Part shown: in pieces, positions 33,406 to 43,459 of the stretch
How positions within the stretch are numbered: the stretch's first letter is position 1
How the letters are laid out: every line of letters begins with the position of its first letter
From: Reticulitermes speratus
Taxonomy: Eukaryota > Arthropoda > Insecta > Blattodea > Rhinotermitidae
Assembly (NCBI GenBank): GCA_021186555.1
Contig: JAJKFL010000012.1
Location: 19,107,711-19,171,710 of the forward strand
Direction of reading: 5' to 3'
DNA: 64,000 nt
Program-made: the position numbers and the translations under genes
Notes under the pieces: model-generated
Databases searched by the model: none
What the model was told of the DNA's origin: nothing
Seen by the model: only the letters and a program-made list of their open reading frames with translations

Positions 33406-34884
33406 AAATAGGAAATACAGATAGAAGGGAAAAATTCTTGATTTTTTGTATTTACTTATTTATTGACGATTTATTCAACAATGCTGTTAATATCTCACGC
33501 CAAATATCGTTGTGCGATAGGGCGACTGTGAATGGTGAATTGTAGAGAATGTGAAAGGAAGCATTTCTCTCCCCATTGAATGAAATCCCGCAGTTGTTCT
33601 GGAGATACTCGGGAAACCCAAGAGAAACATCAGGATAGGGATTTTACAACGGAGCTTTAAACGGGACACCTCTAGATCACAAGTCGGAAGCGTTACGGTT
33701 TGAGGCAATGTTCTCGGTTCGAGGTGGAGAGAGGAGGAAATTTGGACTGGAAGGGAAGAGTGCGAATATAACGAAGAGTAATGGAAGAGAGAAGCGAGGT
33801 AATATTATAGCAAAAATCAGAATTGGATTAATTAAAGAAACGAAATACACAGGGAAGGAAAAACTGAAATAGAAGATGAAGATAAGAAAGGGATTGGACT
33901 AGAAAGATGGAAGGAAATCAAATTTAAAATAGTAGCTTGATGCGATTTCAGTCATTACACCCGTCCATATAATCTCTTACAATCAAAAGTAGATGGCAGT
34001 TGTTTCCGACTACTCACTCCAGAGCTTCATTTGATGGATTTTCCTGTGTAGGAACATGAATTACATCCTAATGTAAAATAAAGTTTAAGAAATTTGATTG
34101 AGATCACAAAGTCTTCGACTGAATCTTAGTTAAAAGACGGGCGAGAGGACTTTGCTGGCATTTCCCTTTTTCAGTTGCTTCTGGTACGAAGTGCAGTAAG
34201 AAGACAGGTCAATTAGAAGAACCAGTTCACTCCCCTCCCTCCTCAAGTGAACTAATTTATTCTCTGAATATATTTCCATCTAGGTTTCGGATATCTTGGA
34301 GGAAAGACGTTTATGTATGGGAGAGCTAAAGCCCCAGGACTCTTTTTTTGTCATTTTATTTTCCGACGTTAATAAGCCACCCATAACATATGACTTAAAA
34401 CACGATTTTCTTAACTATAAACCATCATTTAAAGAGAGATACAGTCAAACCCCGATATAAGGCCACTGTTTATTTACCGCAATGTGTGTAGCGATATATC
34501 GAGGGTGGCGGCCAATTTAAACACTGTGTAATAGGGAATTTCTCTTCACAGACTTTTATAGACGCTAAGTGACGGTGGCACGAAAGGGGAGGTTCCTAAT
34601 ATCATGGTTTGACTGCATTTCTGTTTACCTTGATATTTGGGAACTTATTGATAATATCATAAATGTAAGAAATTTGTACGAAACCTGGTAGCAATTAGCG
34701 GATTTGGCCTGCGGAAATTTACCGGAAAAAACTTTTTTTTTCCTTCAGCCCTCAACATTTTCTTTCCTTCCGTTATTCGTTTCACATCCCTTACCGTTTT
34801 TCTTCACGCATCTGTTTACATCGTGTGTAATTTTGTAGCTAAACAACCTGTACCACTTGTGCTTTCGCCGTCGAGGGATTTTCA
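33406..34884. other. intron 4, no recognised feature
   Basis: Purine-rich, then AT-rich. At 34441-34620 a stretch starting ACAGTCAAACCCCGATATAAGG resembles the TIR style of the MITEs at 10.2 and 38.9 kb but has no clear second end. Confidence 0.4.
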
Positions 34885-35000
34885 CGTGTTTTCCAGCGCT
34901 GAAGCAAAGTCATGGTTGCCACAAATTTAAAACTGACACCGAGAGTTGAAGACAGTTGTGACACGATGGCTGATAACACAGAATACGGAGTGACATTAAT
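34885..35000 (-). repeat. dispersed repeat shared with 50.64-50.75 kb
   Basis: Minus strand TTATCAGCCATCGTGTCACAACTG through TTTGCTTCAGCGCTGGAAAA matches, with substitutions, the + strand at 50640-50745. Neither copy shows TIRs or a tail. It could be part of an unrecognised element. Confidence 0.5.
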
Positions 35001-35629
35001 GGGGAACAGAAAAGCTCGTCCCACGATAGGGCAAGTTTCTCACATGTGACGGAGCTGTGTGGTGAGGCAGTGGGATAGCAGTACAGTTGAATATAAATTG
35101 GTCCTATTGGAGTCTGAAGTAAAGAATCCAAATCGCGAAGGTGAATCAAAAAATAAAGCGAATTTGCTTGTAGAGGCGCTGAAATCGACGTAGTGCGAAC
35201 ATTAGCGTTTGTCGCAACAACTACATAGTAGGCATTGTTGCGACGAGTCAGTGTCAGGTTTAGTTAGTGTCATGTTTGTTTACAAATCTTCTTTACAGAA
35301 GGCAGCACAGTTTTTGAATTGCAGCATTGTAGAACTGCGAACCGTGTTACGTTTCTTTGGGGTCAGAAAGCGTTAAGACATCAGAAGTTTATAGGACAAT
35401 GCTAGTCATTCGCAACAAGCGCAGAAGTTTGCTGTTCAAGGGGATTGTTTTCTCCACGGTGATGCGCGTTTGCATTCCGCGGCAGCTGAAATTTGAACCG
35501 ACAAATTGTCTCAGTCCAAAAAGCCGGTCCTGGCTAAAACTCAAAGCCAATTTCTTCGGAGTTCGACACAGTGTTGACCCCTACACGTTGATGTCAGTCC
35601 AGCATTTACCAAGTATAAATATTACTCAC
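35001..35629. other. intron 4, no recognised feature
   Basis: Transcript-side start of intron 4, adjacent to the donor of exon 4. No repeat recognised. Confidence 0.5.
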
Positions 35630-35782
35630 GGAATTAATGTAGTTGTAGAGACTGAGACCGTCGTTCCATGGCTGTTCGAGTTCGCAGGACAGGTTGGCAG
35701 GCTTGAGGATGTGGCCTCGATCCAGGGCTGCCAATCCCTGAGCGAACACATATACGGAATCGTACATCAAGGCGGGTTCTGC
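35630..35782 (-). CDS. kainate-type ionotropic glutamate receptor, exon 4 seen (ATD)
   Basis: 153 bases, 51 codons, phase 0 at both ends. The acceptor TGATTACAG precedes GCAGAACCC. The donor AATTCC is followed by GTGAGT. It encodes AEPALMYDSVYVFAQGL, a helix of the amino-terminal domain that homologues share as the ALMYDAV block, then an ANLSC glycosylation sequon with a cysteine, and EQPWNDGLSLYNYINS. It joins to GLHGLTGHI in exon 5 in frame. ATDs of this family control subunit assembly and face the synaptic cleft. Confidence 0.93.
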
Positions 35783-35839
35783 CTGTAATCAGAACAAGGA
35801 TATCCTAAATTTGAGGTTCTCACAGCAGTGCTAACGGAG

Positions 35840-36012
35840 ATCCCATTCTTCAGGGTTATGACGACGTGTAAGTTGGTATATAGGTACCAACGCTTCGGAG
35901 GAGCTTCTTTCCCCATGCACAGAGCAGACTTATTTGACTGTCCTGTACATGAATCCAACAAACCCATCCGAAACGTTGGTACGTACATACCAGTCTGTGT
36001 GGCGCCATGTGT
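35840..36012. repeat. foldback element (degenerate)
   Basis: The left arm GACGTGTAAGTTGGTATATAGGTACCAACGCTTCGG and the right arm CCGAAACGTTGGTACGTACATACC, then TGTGTGGCGCC, are imperfect complements. It lies within 60 bases upstream (transcript sense) of exon 4, in the 1.4 kb intron 3. Confidence 0.65.
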
Positions 36013-36065
36013 CAGAATAACGGAATCATAGGCAAAGAATAGTTTACAAGTACCTTAATTGAATA

Positions 36066-36560
36066 GGCCGTGCCATGGCTCAGGCGGTTAGTCGCCGGCC
36101 TCCACCGCGGAGGCCGGGTTCGATATGCCGATCCAGTGGCCGTGCGGTCTAAGGCGTGGGTCTTCGGCCGCTCGCTTACTAGGATCGTGGGTTCGAATCC
36201 ACCGGGGGCATGGATGTTTGTGTGTGTTGTAAAAAGACGGTTGTGGACCGTAAGTGACATGAAAGGACGAAAAAGGATTAATACAGAACAAAAATGGATC
36301 AAAGGGGAAACCAGGAATTAGTATAAAAAAAAAAAAAAAAAAAAAAAAATCCCGGTCAGTCCATGTAAGATTTGTGGTGGACAAAGTGGCACTGGGACAG
36401 GTTTTTCTCCGAGTTGTCGGTTTTCCCCTGTCAATTTCATTCCACTGGTGCTCCATTAGTTGTAAAACTTGGTAAAAAAAACTGCTCATCTTCATCACAG
36501 GGGTTGCACAAGAAGCTTTAAGGCTGCGGTGCGTCCGTAGCATCTGCTGCGGGGCCCTTC
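36066..36560 (+). repeat. SINE-C (tRNA-Glu-like) split by a SINE-B insertion
   Basis: 36066-36126 is the head (GGCCGTGCCATGGCTCAGG to CGGGTTCGAT). 36350-36560 is the rest (TCCCGGTCAGTCCATG to GCTGCGGGGCCCTTC). The break falls exactly in the B box GGTTCGATCCC. Essentially no target duplication is visible beyond one or two bases. Confidence 0.9.
36127..36349 (+). repeat. SINE-B inserted in the SINE-C B box
   Basis: tRNA-Leu-like head with GGTCTAAGGCG and GGGTTCGAATCC, body with GTGACATGAAAGGACGAAAAAGG and AATGGATCAAAGGGG, and a 25-base poly-A. It is full length, and its head is nearly identical to those of the SINE-A copies. Confidence 0.9.
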
Positions 36561-36808
36561 ACCGCGCAAAAAAACCGTAATAGAATACTTTGCAAAAATG
36601 ATTTCGACAGTAGGTTAGTCTATTTTAATACAAACCCCAGAGCCAGCAGTACTAGTAGCAATACTATCATTGTACAGATCACAGTCATTCCAACTCTATT
36701 CACATATTTCCTTGATATGGTCTACTTTTTAATATTAACCTCCAATTTATTTATCTTTTTCCAAGGGAAAGGCTTTCACGAACTTCTTGCAAAAACTTCG
36801 TTAATGTA

Positions 36809-37093
36809 AGACACCAGATTAGCCGATCTCAGTGGCCGTGCGGTCTAAGGCGTGGGTCTGAGGCCGCTCGCTTGTTGGGATTGTGGGTTCGAATCCCGCC
36901 GGAGGCGTGGATGTCTGTCTCTTGTGAGTGTTGTGTGTTGTCAAGTAGAGGTCTCTGCGATGGGATGGTCCCTCGTCCAGAGGAGTCCTACTGAGTGTGG
37001 TGTGTCTAAAGTGTGATCGTGAAGCTTCGAAAAATGAGGCGGCCTAGGCCCCCAAGGGGCTGTCGAGCCATTGAAAAAAAAGACATCAGATTA
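36809..37093 (+). repeat. SINE-A (tRNA-Leu-like), GGCCTAGGCC subfamily, 13 bp target duplication
   Basis: The element is 36822-37080 with an A tail. AGACACCAGATTA (36809-36821) and AGACATCAGATTA (37081-37093) flank it with one difference. It ends about 80 bases from the donor of exon 3. Confidence 0.92.
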
Positions 37094-37175
37094 ATAATTA
37101 TAAAAACTATAAACCTGTAATAGAGATTGTTTTTTGTTTGCGTTTGGTGGCCACGTTCTTATCAAGAATGCTCAC

Positions 37176-37339
37176 CTGTATGACGCCACTTCTGTTGAGT
37201 ATGGCGTGTCCAATAGGCTGGAACCGCTCCATCTGATCCAGCGTCTCCAGTACTCGCGCGTCTTCCACATCCACAGTCGGAAGGCTGTGATGTTAACAGA
37301 GTTGTACTTGAAGTCTTCCAGGTCGAAAGTCTCTATGTC
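37176..37339 (-). CDS. kainate-type ionotropic glutamate receptor, exon 3 seen (ATD), one base short
   Basis: 164 bases. The acceptor TTCTGCAG precedes GACATAGAG. The donor GTCATACAG is followed by GTGAGC. The first frame gives DIETFDLEDFKYNSVNITAF (family block FDLEDFKYN.VNIT). After FRL the reading must shift by one base to give the equally typical VDVEDARVLETLDQ and PIGHAILNRSGVIQ. Neighbouring exons are phase 0 on both sides, so 165 bases are required. The missing base lies about 37274-37276 in CGACTGTGG. As written, translation leaves the receptor frame here. Cause unknown: assembly error, polymorphism or inactivating mutation. Confidence 0.92.
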
Positions 37340-38344
37340 CTGCAGAATCAGAGCACACAGAGTCCTCTGTTTGAACTTATTACCATCATCACGATGCGCC
37401 CACGATATTAATTTACGTATTTTTCGCACTGTGCCTAAAATATACGTATTTAATTCTGGAATTAAGACACGGATTTTGATGAAATTCGGTATTAGAGATC
37501 ACACTTGGAACTCGCAGCGAATGTAATGCAGTAAAATTAGTAAAACATGGTAGCCTGCACGAATCTGCGAGTTTGGCCTTGGCGCGAAGAAGGGTGACTG
37601 GGGAGATAACAGCTAGTTATACTACTACCAGACCTGCAAGTATATGCCGAAAGCCCTGCTTAGCTTATGGCAATAACAGAGTGTGCCTGAGCTGATATTT
37701 TCGGATAAGGCGGCATTTGCGTTATTAGAAAGGCGAAGATCGCAACTCGCTCCGATTACTATACTGCTTAATTATAATTCCTACTATACATGAGTTCCAT
37801 GCTGTAATTTGTTTTTTTCTCGGTTTCTCTGGAAGAAATAATACAGGAAATAAAGCATAGATAATTTAATTAACTTCTCTCTGTGGCCTGTTTCGATAGA
37901 GTGAATTTTGAAACGACACTCAAGAAAAAATCGCTGCCAAACATGAGCAGCGTTAGGTACTAAGAACGCCTGGTTTTACAAAACGGATATTTTTATCTGA
38001 AAAGAAATGAACATCGAGATACATGCGGCATGGAAGACGGGACAGAAAACACTATGAAGTACGTGTTTACTGTGGCATTTGCGCCTTTGTGTTCTTGTTC
38101 TCTTACAACACAAACGCAGTGACACTGAGCACTTTGGAACCCTCTGTTTTTTGACCCCTATTTTGTGTTTCACACTTGCCTCTCGACCGTGAGTTGATAC
38201 TGACATCGTCCCGTCACTTTTCGTAAATGGCTTTCCTTTCGACTGAAAACGAACTCCGGGTCATTTATGTTGCCCGCATGTCGCCGTAAGTGAACCTCAA
38301 TCACTTAGGGTAAAGTGGAAATTAAAGCACTAATTGTGGTGGAT
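37340..38344. other. intron 2, no recognised feature
   Basis: Unassigned intronic DNA directly upstream of exon 3 in the transcript. The polypyrimidine tract is weak but ends in a TTCTGCAG acceptor. Confidence 0.5.
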
Positions 38345-38622
38345 GTAATAGCACTTTTTTTCTCCAATGGCTCGACAACCCCTTGGGGGCCTAGGCCGCC
38401 TCATTTTTCGAGGCTTCACGATCACACTCAGACACACCACACTCGGTAGGACTCCTCTGGACGAGTGATCAGCCCGTCGCAGAGACCTCTACCTGACAAC
38501 ACACAACACTCACAAGAGACAGACAGAGACAGGTGGGATTCGAACCCACTATCCTAGTAAGCGAGCGGCCGCAGACCCACGCCTTAGACCGACGGCCACT
38601 GGGATCGGCGTAATAACACTTT
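38345..38622 (-). repeat. SINE-A (tRNA-Leu-like), GGCCTAGGCC subfamily, 13 bp target duplication
   Basis: The element is 38367-38609 on the minus strand. GTAATAGCACTTT and GTAATAACACTTT flank it. The stretch around GACAGACAGAGACAGG differs from other copies, so part of the head-body junction is altered. Confidence 0.9.
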
Positions 38623-38908
38623 AAGCCTGTCTAAAGTGACAACAGCAAATGGTGATCCCTGCAAACAGAACAGCTGGTGAGGATCTTACATTTCATGTTC
38701 TTACCGTTCCTGTTTTACACAGTTAGAAAAATAAGGTCTTCTCTTTCAGGATTACCGCTTGGTGGTTGAAATATGTCGGGGATATGTTAATGGCTGTGCT
38801 CAATATACATATATACTGATGTTATGTTTGGTGGCTTATTTATTTTGCTAACAAATGAGGAACTTGTTCACATATACTGGCTTAGCTAATTTTAGCGGTG
38901 ACTTTAAA

Positions 38909-39095
38909 GAGTCGAACCCGGTTATAGCGACATCGGTTTATATGACAACTCGTGTATAGCGTCAGGTATTCTGTGGTACCAATTAATTCCTGACTCTTTA
39001 ACCCTAACGTTACACTGCTCGGTTGGAAAAACACTCGTTTATAACGACAAAAAATATTCATTCCCCTTCATGACGTTATAACCGAGTTCCAGTGT
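38909..39095 (+). mobile_element. pogo/Tigger-like MITE, second copy
   Basis: Same element and orientation as 10199-10383. The left end is AGTCGAACCCGGTTATAGCG, the middle is TTCTGTGGTACCAATTAATTCC, and the right end is ATGACGTTATAACCGAGTTCCAGTG. The copies differ by many substitutions, so they are old. The element at 39121 is inserted just downstream. Confidence 0.65.
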
Positions 39096-39109
39096 ATTTT
39101 GTTTCGAAC

Positions 39110-39383
39110 TAAGAATTTCTGTTTTTTTATATTATTTTCACCGTTCATTTTTACAATTCACAAATTATACACCAACGAAATGCACTATTTTCACTTTATA
39201 TTCCTTATTCTTCAACCCCTACACATGTTTCGGCCTTTACAAGGCCATCGTGTGAAGTGAATGTAGTTTACGAACCCCCTGATGATGGCCTTGTAAAGGC
39301 CGAAACACGTGTAGGGGTTGAAGAATAAAGAATATAAAGTGAAAATAGTGCATTTCGTTGGTGTATAATTTGTAAGAATTTCT
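39110..39383 (-). mobile_element. Penelope-like foldback with hammerhead, tail and 11 bp target duplication
   Basis: The element is 39121-39372. TAAGAATTTCT flanks it at 39110-39120 and 39373-39383. The inverted arms run from TTATACACCAACGAAATGCAC to GCCTTTACAAGGCC on both sides. The left side carries an extra tail that reads on the minus strand as AAAAATGAACGGTGAAAAT, which matches the tails at 22.0 and 56.9 kb. The right arm holds an intact hammerhead-like core. The left arm has lost CTGATGA. Penelope-like origin is an inference. Confidence 0.75.
39273..39319 (+). ncRNA. candidate type I hammerhead ribozyme
   Basis: Stem I AACCCC/GGGGTT is six Watson-Crick pairs. The core is CTGATGA plus one extra T. 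Stem II is GGCCTT/AAGGCC with a GTA loop, then GAAA. Stem III is AC/GT around ACGT, and the cleavage base is A at 39313. The eight bases ACACGTGT of stem III are self-complementary, so two copies could pair as a dimer, as reported for animal hammerheads with short stem III. Every consensus core position is met. Confidence 0.75.
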
Positions 39384-39824
39384 TGTACGCAAGTAAGTAC
39401 TAATTTCGATCACTTCACACTCACTATAATTTAATTACTCACCAAGCAAGTTTTCACAAGCAGTAACGCCTCTGACTTCTGTTCGAGAGACGCCGGATTC
39501 GAAATCTGGCTGGAACGCTGTAAATCAATACTTTGAGAAGTTCTGGAAAGTTAACTGCGTTTATATTAACATATATAAAGAACTCGTTCCATGGGGTAAA
39601 GCAGCCGGAGAGTGAATCTGACTATTCGCCTCTAATGCTGAACTCAAGAATGCGTGGATCTATACCTCTACTTTCCCAAAATACCTAATTTTTTGGAGCT
39701 GAAGGACAGGTGTTTTGTGTGAGCATATTTATAAACGATCACATTCCTATCCATCTATCTTTTGTTTTTCTTTATGGTTTTCATTTTTATTTAAATGTTT
39801 ACAACATTTTGGTAGAAAATCTTG

Positions 39825-39985
39825 AAGGGAAGGGATCACGTGGAAGATCAGGTGTAGATGGGAGGTTAATAATAAAAAGTTCTCAAGGAAATAGGATTTG
39901 GGTATTTGAGATTGATTCAACTGGTTCCAGATGGCAACTGTCAGTTTCTCAGGAAGGACTCCGTTCTGTTAAATTACACAGAAAG
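39825..39985 (+). mobile_element. worn non-LTR retrotransposon family N1 fragment
   Basis: GATCAGGTGTAGATGGGAGG, TTCTCAAGGAAATAGG, TTGATTCAACTGG and CTCAGGAAGGACTCCGTTCTG align in order with the family N1 copies at 4.0 and 42.5 kb, with many changes. The upstream side of the 69 bp array grew next to it. Confidence 0.55.
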
Positions 39986-40042
39986 TATCTGAGACTAAAT
40001 AGCGTCGAATGTTGGTCAACGGAGAACAGTGAATTGGAAAGA

Positions 40043-40866
40043 AGGTGGCAATACGGCCTGATACAAGCTACTGCTATCGTGGCATGTCCTTGGAGGAACT
40101 GTGCGAAAGAACGTGGTAGTCACGGCCTGATACAAGCTGCTGCTATCGTGGTATGTCCTTTGAGGAACTGTGCGAAAGAACGTGGCAGTCACGGCCTGAT
40201 ACAAACTGCTGCTATCGTGGTATGTCCTTGAGGAACTGTGCGAAAGAACGTGGCAGTCACGGCCTGATACAAGCTGCTGCTATCGTGGTATGTCCTTTGA
40301 GGAACTGTGCGAAAGAACGTGGCAGTCACGGCTGATACAAGCTGCTGCTATCGTGGTATGTCCTTTAGGAACTGTGCGAAAGAACGTGGCAGTCACGGCC
40401 TGATACAAGCTGCTGCTATCGTGGTATGTCCTTTGAGGAACTGTGCGAAAGAACGTGGCAGTCACGGCCTGATACAAGCTGCTGCTATCGTGGTATGTCC
40501 TTTGAGGAACTGTACGAAAGAACGTGGCAGTCACGGCCTGATACAAGCTGCTGCTATCGTGGTATGTCCTTGGAGGAACTGTGCGAAAGAACGTGGCAGT
40601 CACGGCCTGATACAAGCTGCTGCTATCGTGGTATGTCCTTGGAGGAACTGTGCGAAAGAACGTGGCTAGTCACGGCCTGATACAAGCTGCTGCTATCGTG
40701 GTATGTCCTTGGAGGAACTGTGCGAAAGAACGTGGCAGTCACGGCCTGATACAAGCTGCTGCTATCGTGGTATGTCCTTGGAGGAACTGTGCGAAAGAAC
40801 GTGGCAGTCACGGCCTGATACAAGCTGCTGCTATCGTGGTATGTCCTTTGAGGAACTGTGCGAAAC
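40043..40866 (+). repeat. 69 bp minisatellite, about 12 copies
   Basis: Units contain CACGGCCTGATACAAGCTGC, TGCTATCGTGGTATGTCC and GAGGAACTGTGCGAAAGAACG. As 69 is a multiple of three, several frames on both strands stay open and repeat a 23-residue peptide with CAKERGSHGLIQ. Single-base losses in some units (near 40229, 40331 and 40374) and one gain (near 40667) break each frame, which argues against coding. It sits in intron 2. Confidence 0.96.
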
Positions 40867-41814
40867 CCCCAAAAAGAAGTTGGGATTTCTAAGGTCCCAA
40901 GCAAGATTCAAACGTGTTACTTCCCGAATACAAGTATAAACCGTACAGTCTGTACCAACTTGCTCGGTGTAATGTTCACAGCTTTAGAATAGGACCGATG
41001 TGACCCACTGGGTACCGTGTCAGTACCGTGAACTGTCCGAATGCTAACCGGTCCGTTGTGACGTGCGGTACGCGATTTGTTGCGGCCAGGCTTTTAGGTA
41101 TGGCAGTATTTGCGACAGTTGATTCAGCATAAACATTATTGAACCCGAATAGAAGTGGAACTCTGACAGTGACTACAGTTCATTTACATTTCATAAAGGC
41201 GCCATTCCGTTTAATATTCAAAAACGCGTCGGTGTTGGGGTCAACTTGAAACACGTGTCAAATACTGTGAAGCCACAGTGCACTGTGGAATGTTGTGCTG
41301 ATTTGTAATTTTCACGTTCCCTTAGGAAGTCGCATTTAAAAGTAGAGCCAATAAAAGCAAAACATACATGACCTTTTGGTTTCTAAAATATCAGTTTTTT
41401 TAACTTATACAGTATGCGCCCCTCTTTATGTTATTGTGTTTCTGTTTTGTTTCCATATGTGCTTTAAAGTGTATATGCTGAAATAATTATTTTTGTCTTT
41501 TCATTTTTTAGTGTTATTTAGCGAAGCTATCATTTGCTAAGGCAGGCCCTATAGTGTCGACACTAGATGACTAGATGTCAGTGCAAAGAATTGGTACAAT
41601 GATTGTGAATGCGGAAACCAGATATAACTGGATAAAACCTGTTCCAATTCAGCTTTTCCAATCACCCATCTCATGTGGTTTTTCTTAGCGTCGGACTTAT
41701 GCCTTCGCGGTGAGAAGCTGGCGACATCTGTTCGCATTATTAGAAGAAGTTTTCAGTTATGACACACGTAGCCTTCTGTTAGGTGGAGCATTGGTAGTTG
41801 TATTAAGAGAATAG
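40867..41814. other. intron 2, no recognised feature
   Basis: Unassigned intronic DNA between the 69 bp array and the nested retrotransposons. Confidence 0.5.
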
Positions 41815-42728
41815 GGTGCTGAGGAGCATATTTGGACCTAAAAGGGAGGAGGTAACAGCGGACTGGAGGAAACTTCATAATGAAGAGCTTCATGATCTGT
41901 ACTCCTCACAAATAATTTTTCAGACGATCAAATCAAGAAGAATGAAATGAACAAGGTATGTGGCAAGTATGGGGAAGAGGAGGCAGGGACTAGCTGGCAC
42001 TCAGAGACAGGCTCGAGAGTTGATCTCGGGCCCCCGTACTGCCGCTAGGACCAGATTGCTGTCCTTTAATAGGACGCAATCCAGGGTGGTTACTGGCCTG
42101 CTTTCTGGACATAACACCTTGAGAAGACATCTCCACATTATGGGACTGAGTGACAGTCCCTTATGTAGGAAATGTGGAGCAGAGGAAGAGACCTCAGCTG
42201 ATGTTCTGTGCGAATGTGCAGCTTTGGCGACACATAGACACATTCATCTGGGTTCTTTCTTTCTGAACCCTGAAGACATTAAAGAACTAATTCTAGGGGC
42301 GATCTGGACCTTCATTACAAGGACAGGGCTCCTGTGACTTAGACTTAGTTAAGGGGCACAAAGGCCTACGTGCATCGGGACCGTAAGGGTCCGACCCACA
42401 TTTATACTACTACTACTATACTACTACTACTACTACTACTACATGGGGAAGAGGAGAGTTTTATACATTGTTGTGGTGAATATACCGGAAGGAAAGAGAC
42501 CACTTAGAAGACCTAGACGTAGATTAGAGAATAGTATTAAAAGGAATCTTCAAGAAAGTGGATGGGGACATGGAATGAATTGATTTTGCTCAGGACAGCG
42601 ACAGGTGGCGTGTTCTCGTGAATACGGTAATAAACTTAGTGGTGCCATAAAATGCGAGGAATTTCTTGACTAGTTGAGGAACCATTAGCTTCTAAAGAAG
42701 GACTCTGCTCCTTGAAATTATTTAGTTA
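41815..42728 (+). mobile_element. non-LTR retrotransposon family N1 copy, split by a younger insertion
   Basis: The left half (41815-41982) reads RRIFGPKREEVTADWRKLHN, ELHDLYSSQ and IKSRRMK. The right half (42443-42728) continues with RKETT, the KESGWGHG region and the 3' UTR with GAAGGACTCTGCTCC. Together this is the longest stretch of this family in the window. The break is the 460 bp insertion at 41983-42442. Confidence 0.8.
41969..42456 (+). mobile_element. 5'-truncated jockey/R1-type non-LTR retrotransposon with 14 bp target duplication
   Basis: The inserted DNA is 41983-42442. ATGGGGAAGAGGAG flanks it exactly at 41969-41982 and 42443-42456. It carries the last 118 or so codons of ORF2: LLSFNRTQSRVVTGLLSGHN, then HIMGLSDSPLCRKCG, a C-X2-C...C-X-C zinc-knuckle-like end (CRKCGAEEETSADVLCEC), and GAIWTFITRTGLL with a stop at 42337. 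The 3' UTR ends in a CTA repeat tail. The frame has no internal stop, so the insertion is fairly recent. Confidence 0.92.
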
Positions 42729-43459
42729 TTGGTGTGTTTCATGGAAACTAGACGAGTATTCTCCATTGGTAGTTGGTTTTACATTTCGCTGTGGGTGCGC
42801 ACTGCTGTAATTCATGACGTAATGTTATCACACAATGGAGTGCTGAATAACTAATACAACTCGTCTGTCTAGTGTGAACCTACCCATAACATCGTTAGCA
42901 ATTTAGACCCCAGTGGCGGCTATGTCTAACAAGTCTAGAACGGTATCATAATTTTCGGTAATAAATATGTCAATATGAATCGTTGACAACGTGCATTTCT
43001 GCTGTGTGTCGTGCATATCGGCCAGTTATTTCAGCGGGAACACAGGCAGCTGTTTCGGCCTTTACTGTTTGAAACGATTTTGATAACGAACCCTAGTCTT
43101 CGTCTTTGTCTCTTTATTTGTGTATGACTGCCGTTTTGAGTTCAGAAGAGACCCGGTCTGTAATTGACAGCTGCCTGTGACATAACTAGGTACATCCAGC
43201 CGGTGACAGAATCGTCAGATGTTCAATGGAAATGCCCTCTCTTTCTAAAACAATAAAGAGCTAGATTAATTTTCTCTTGTTCTGGACCCCTTTGTAATTT
43301 ACAAAGATAAATCATCTTGATTCTTTTTTTTTGCTTTAATGTTCCGTAACATCCGTTCCAAAATACTGCTCTTGTTATGCAAGACAGCGTCTGTGATGGC
43401 ATTAGTGTCACCGCACGTAGAGCTAAGATCGGAGAGTCTTTCTAAAGTTTGGAGGCGTG
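42729..43459. other. intron 2, no recognised feature
   Basis: Unassigned intronic DNA. Confidence 0.5.

Noticed and set aside
39710..40231. 173-codon open frame as a gene
   Set aside because: It is a fusion by chance of worn retrotransposon sequence and the 69 bp repeat.
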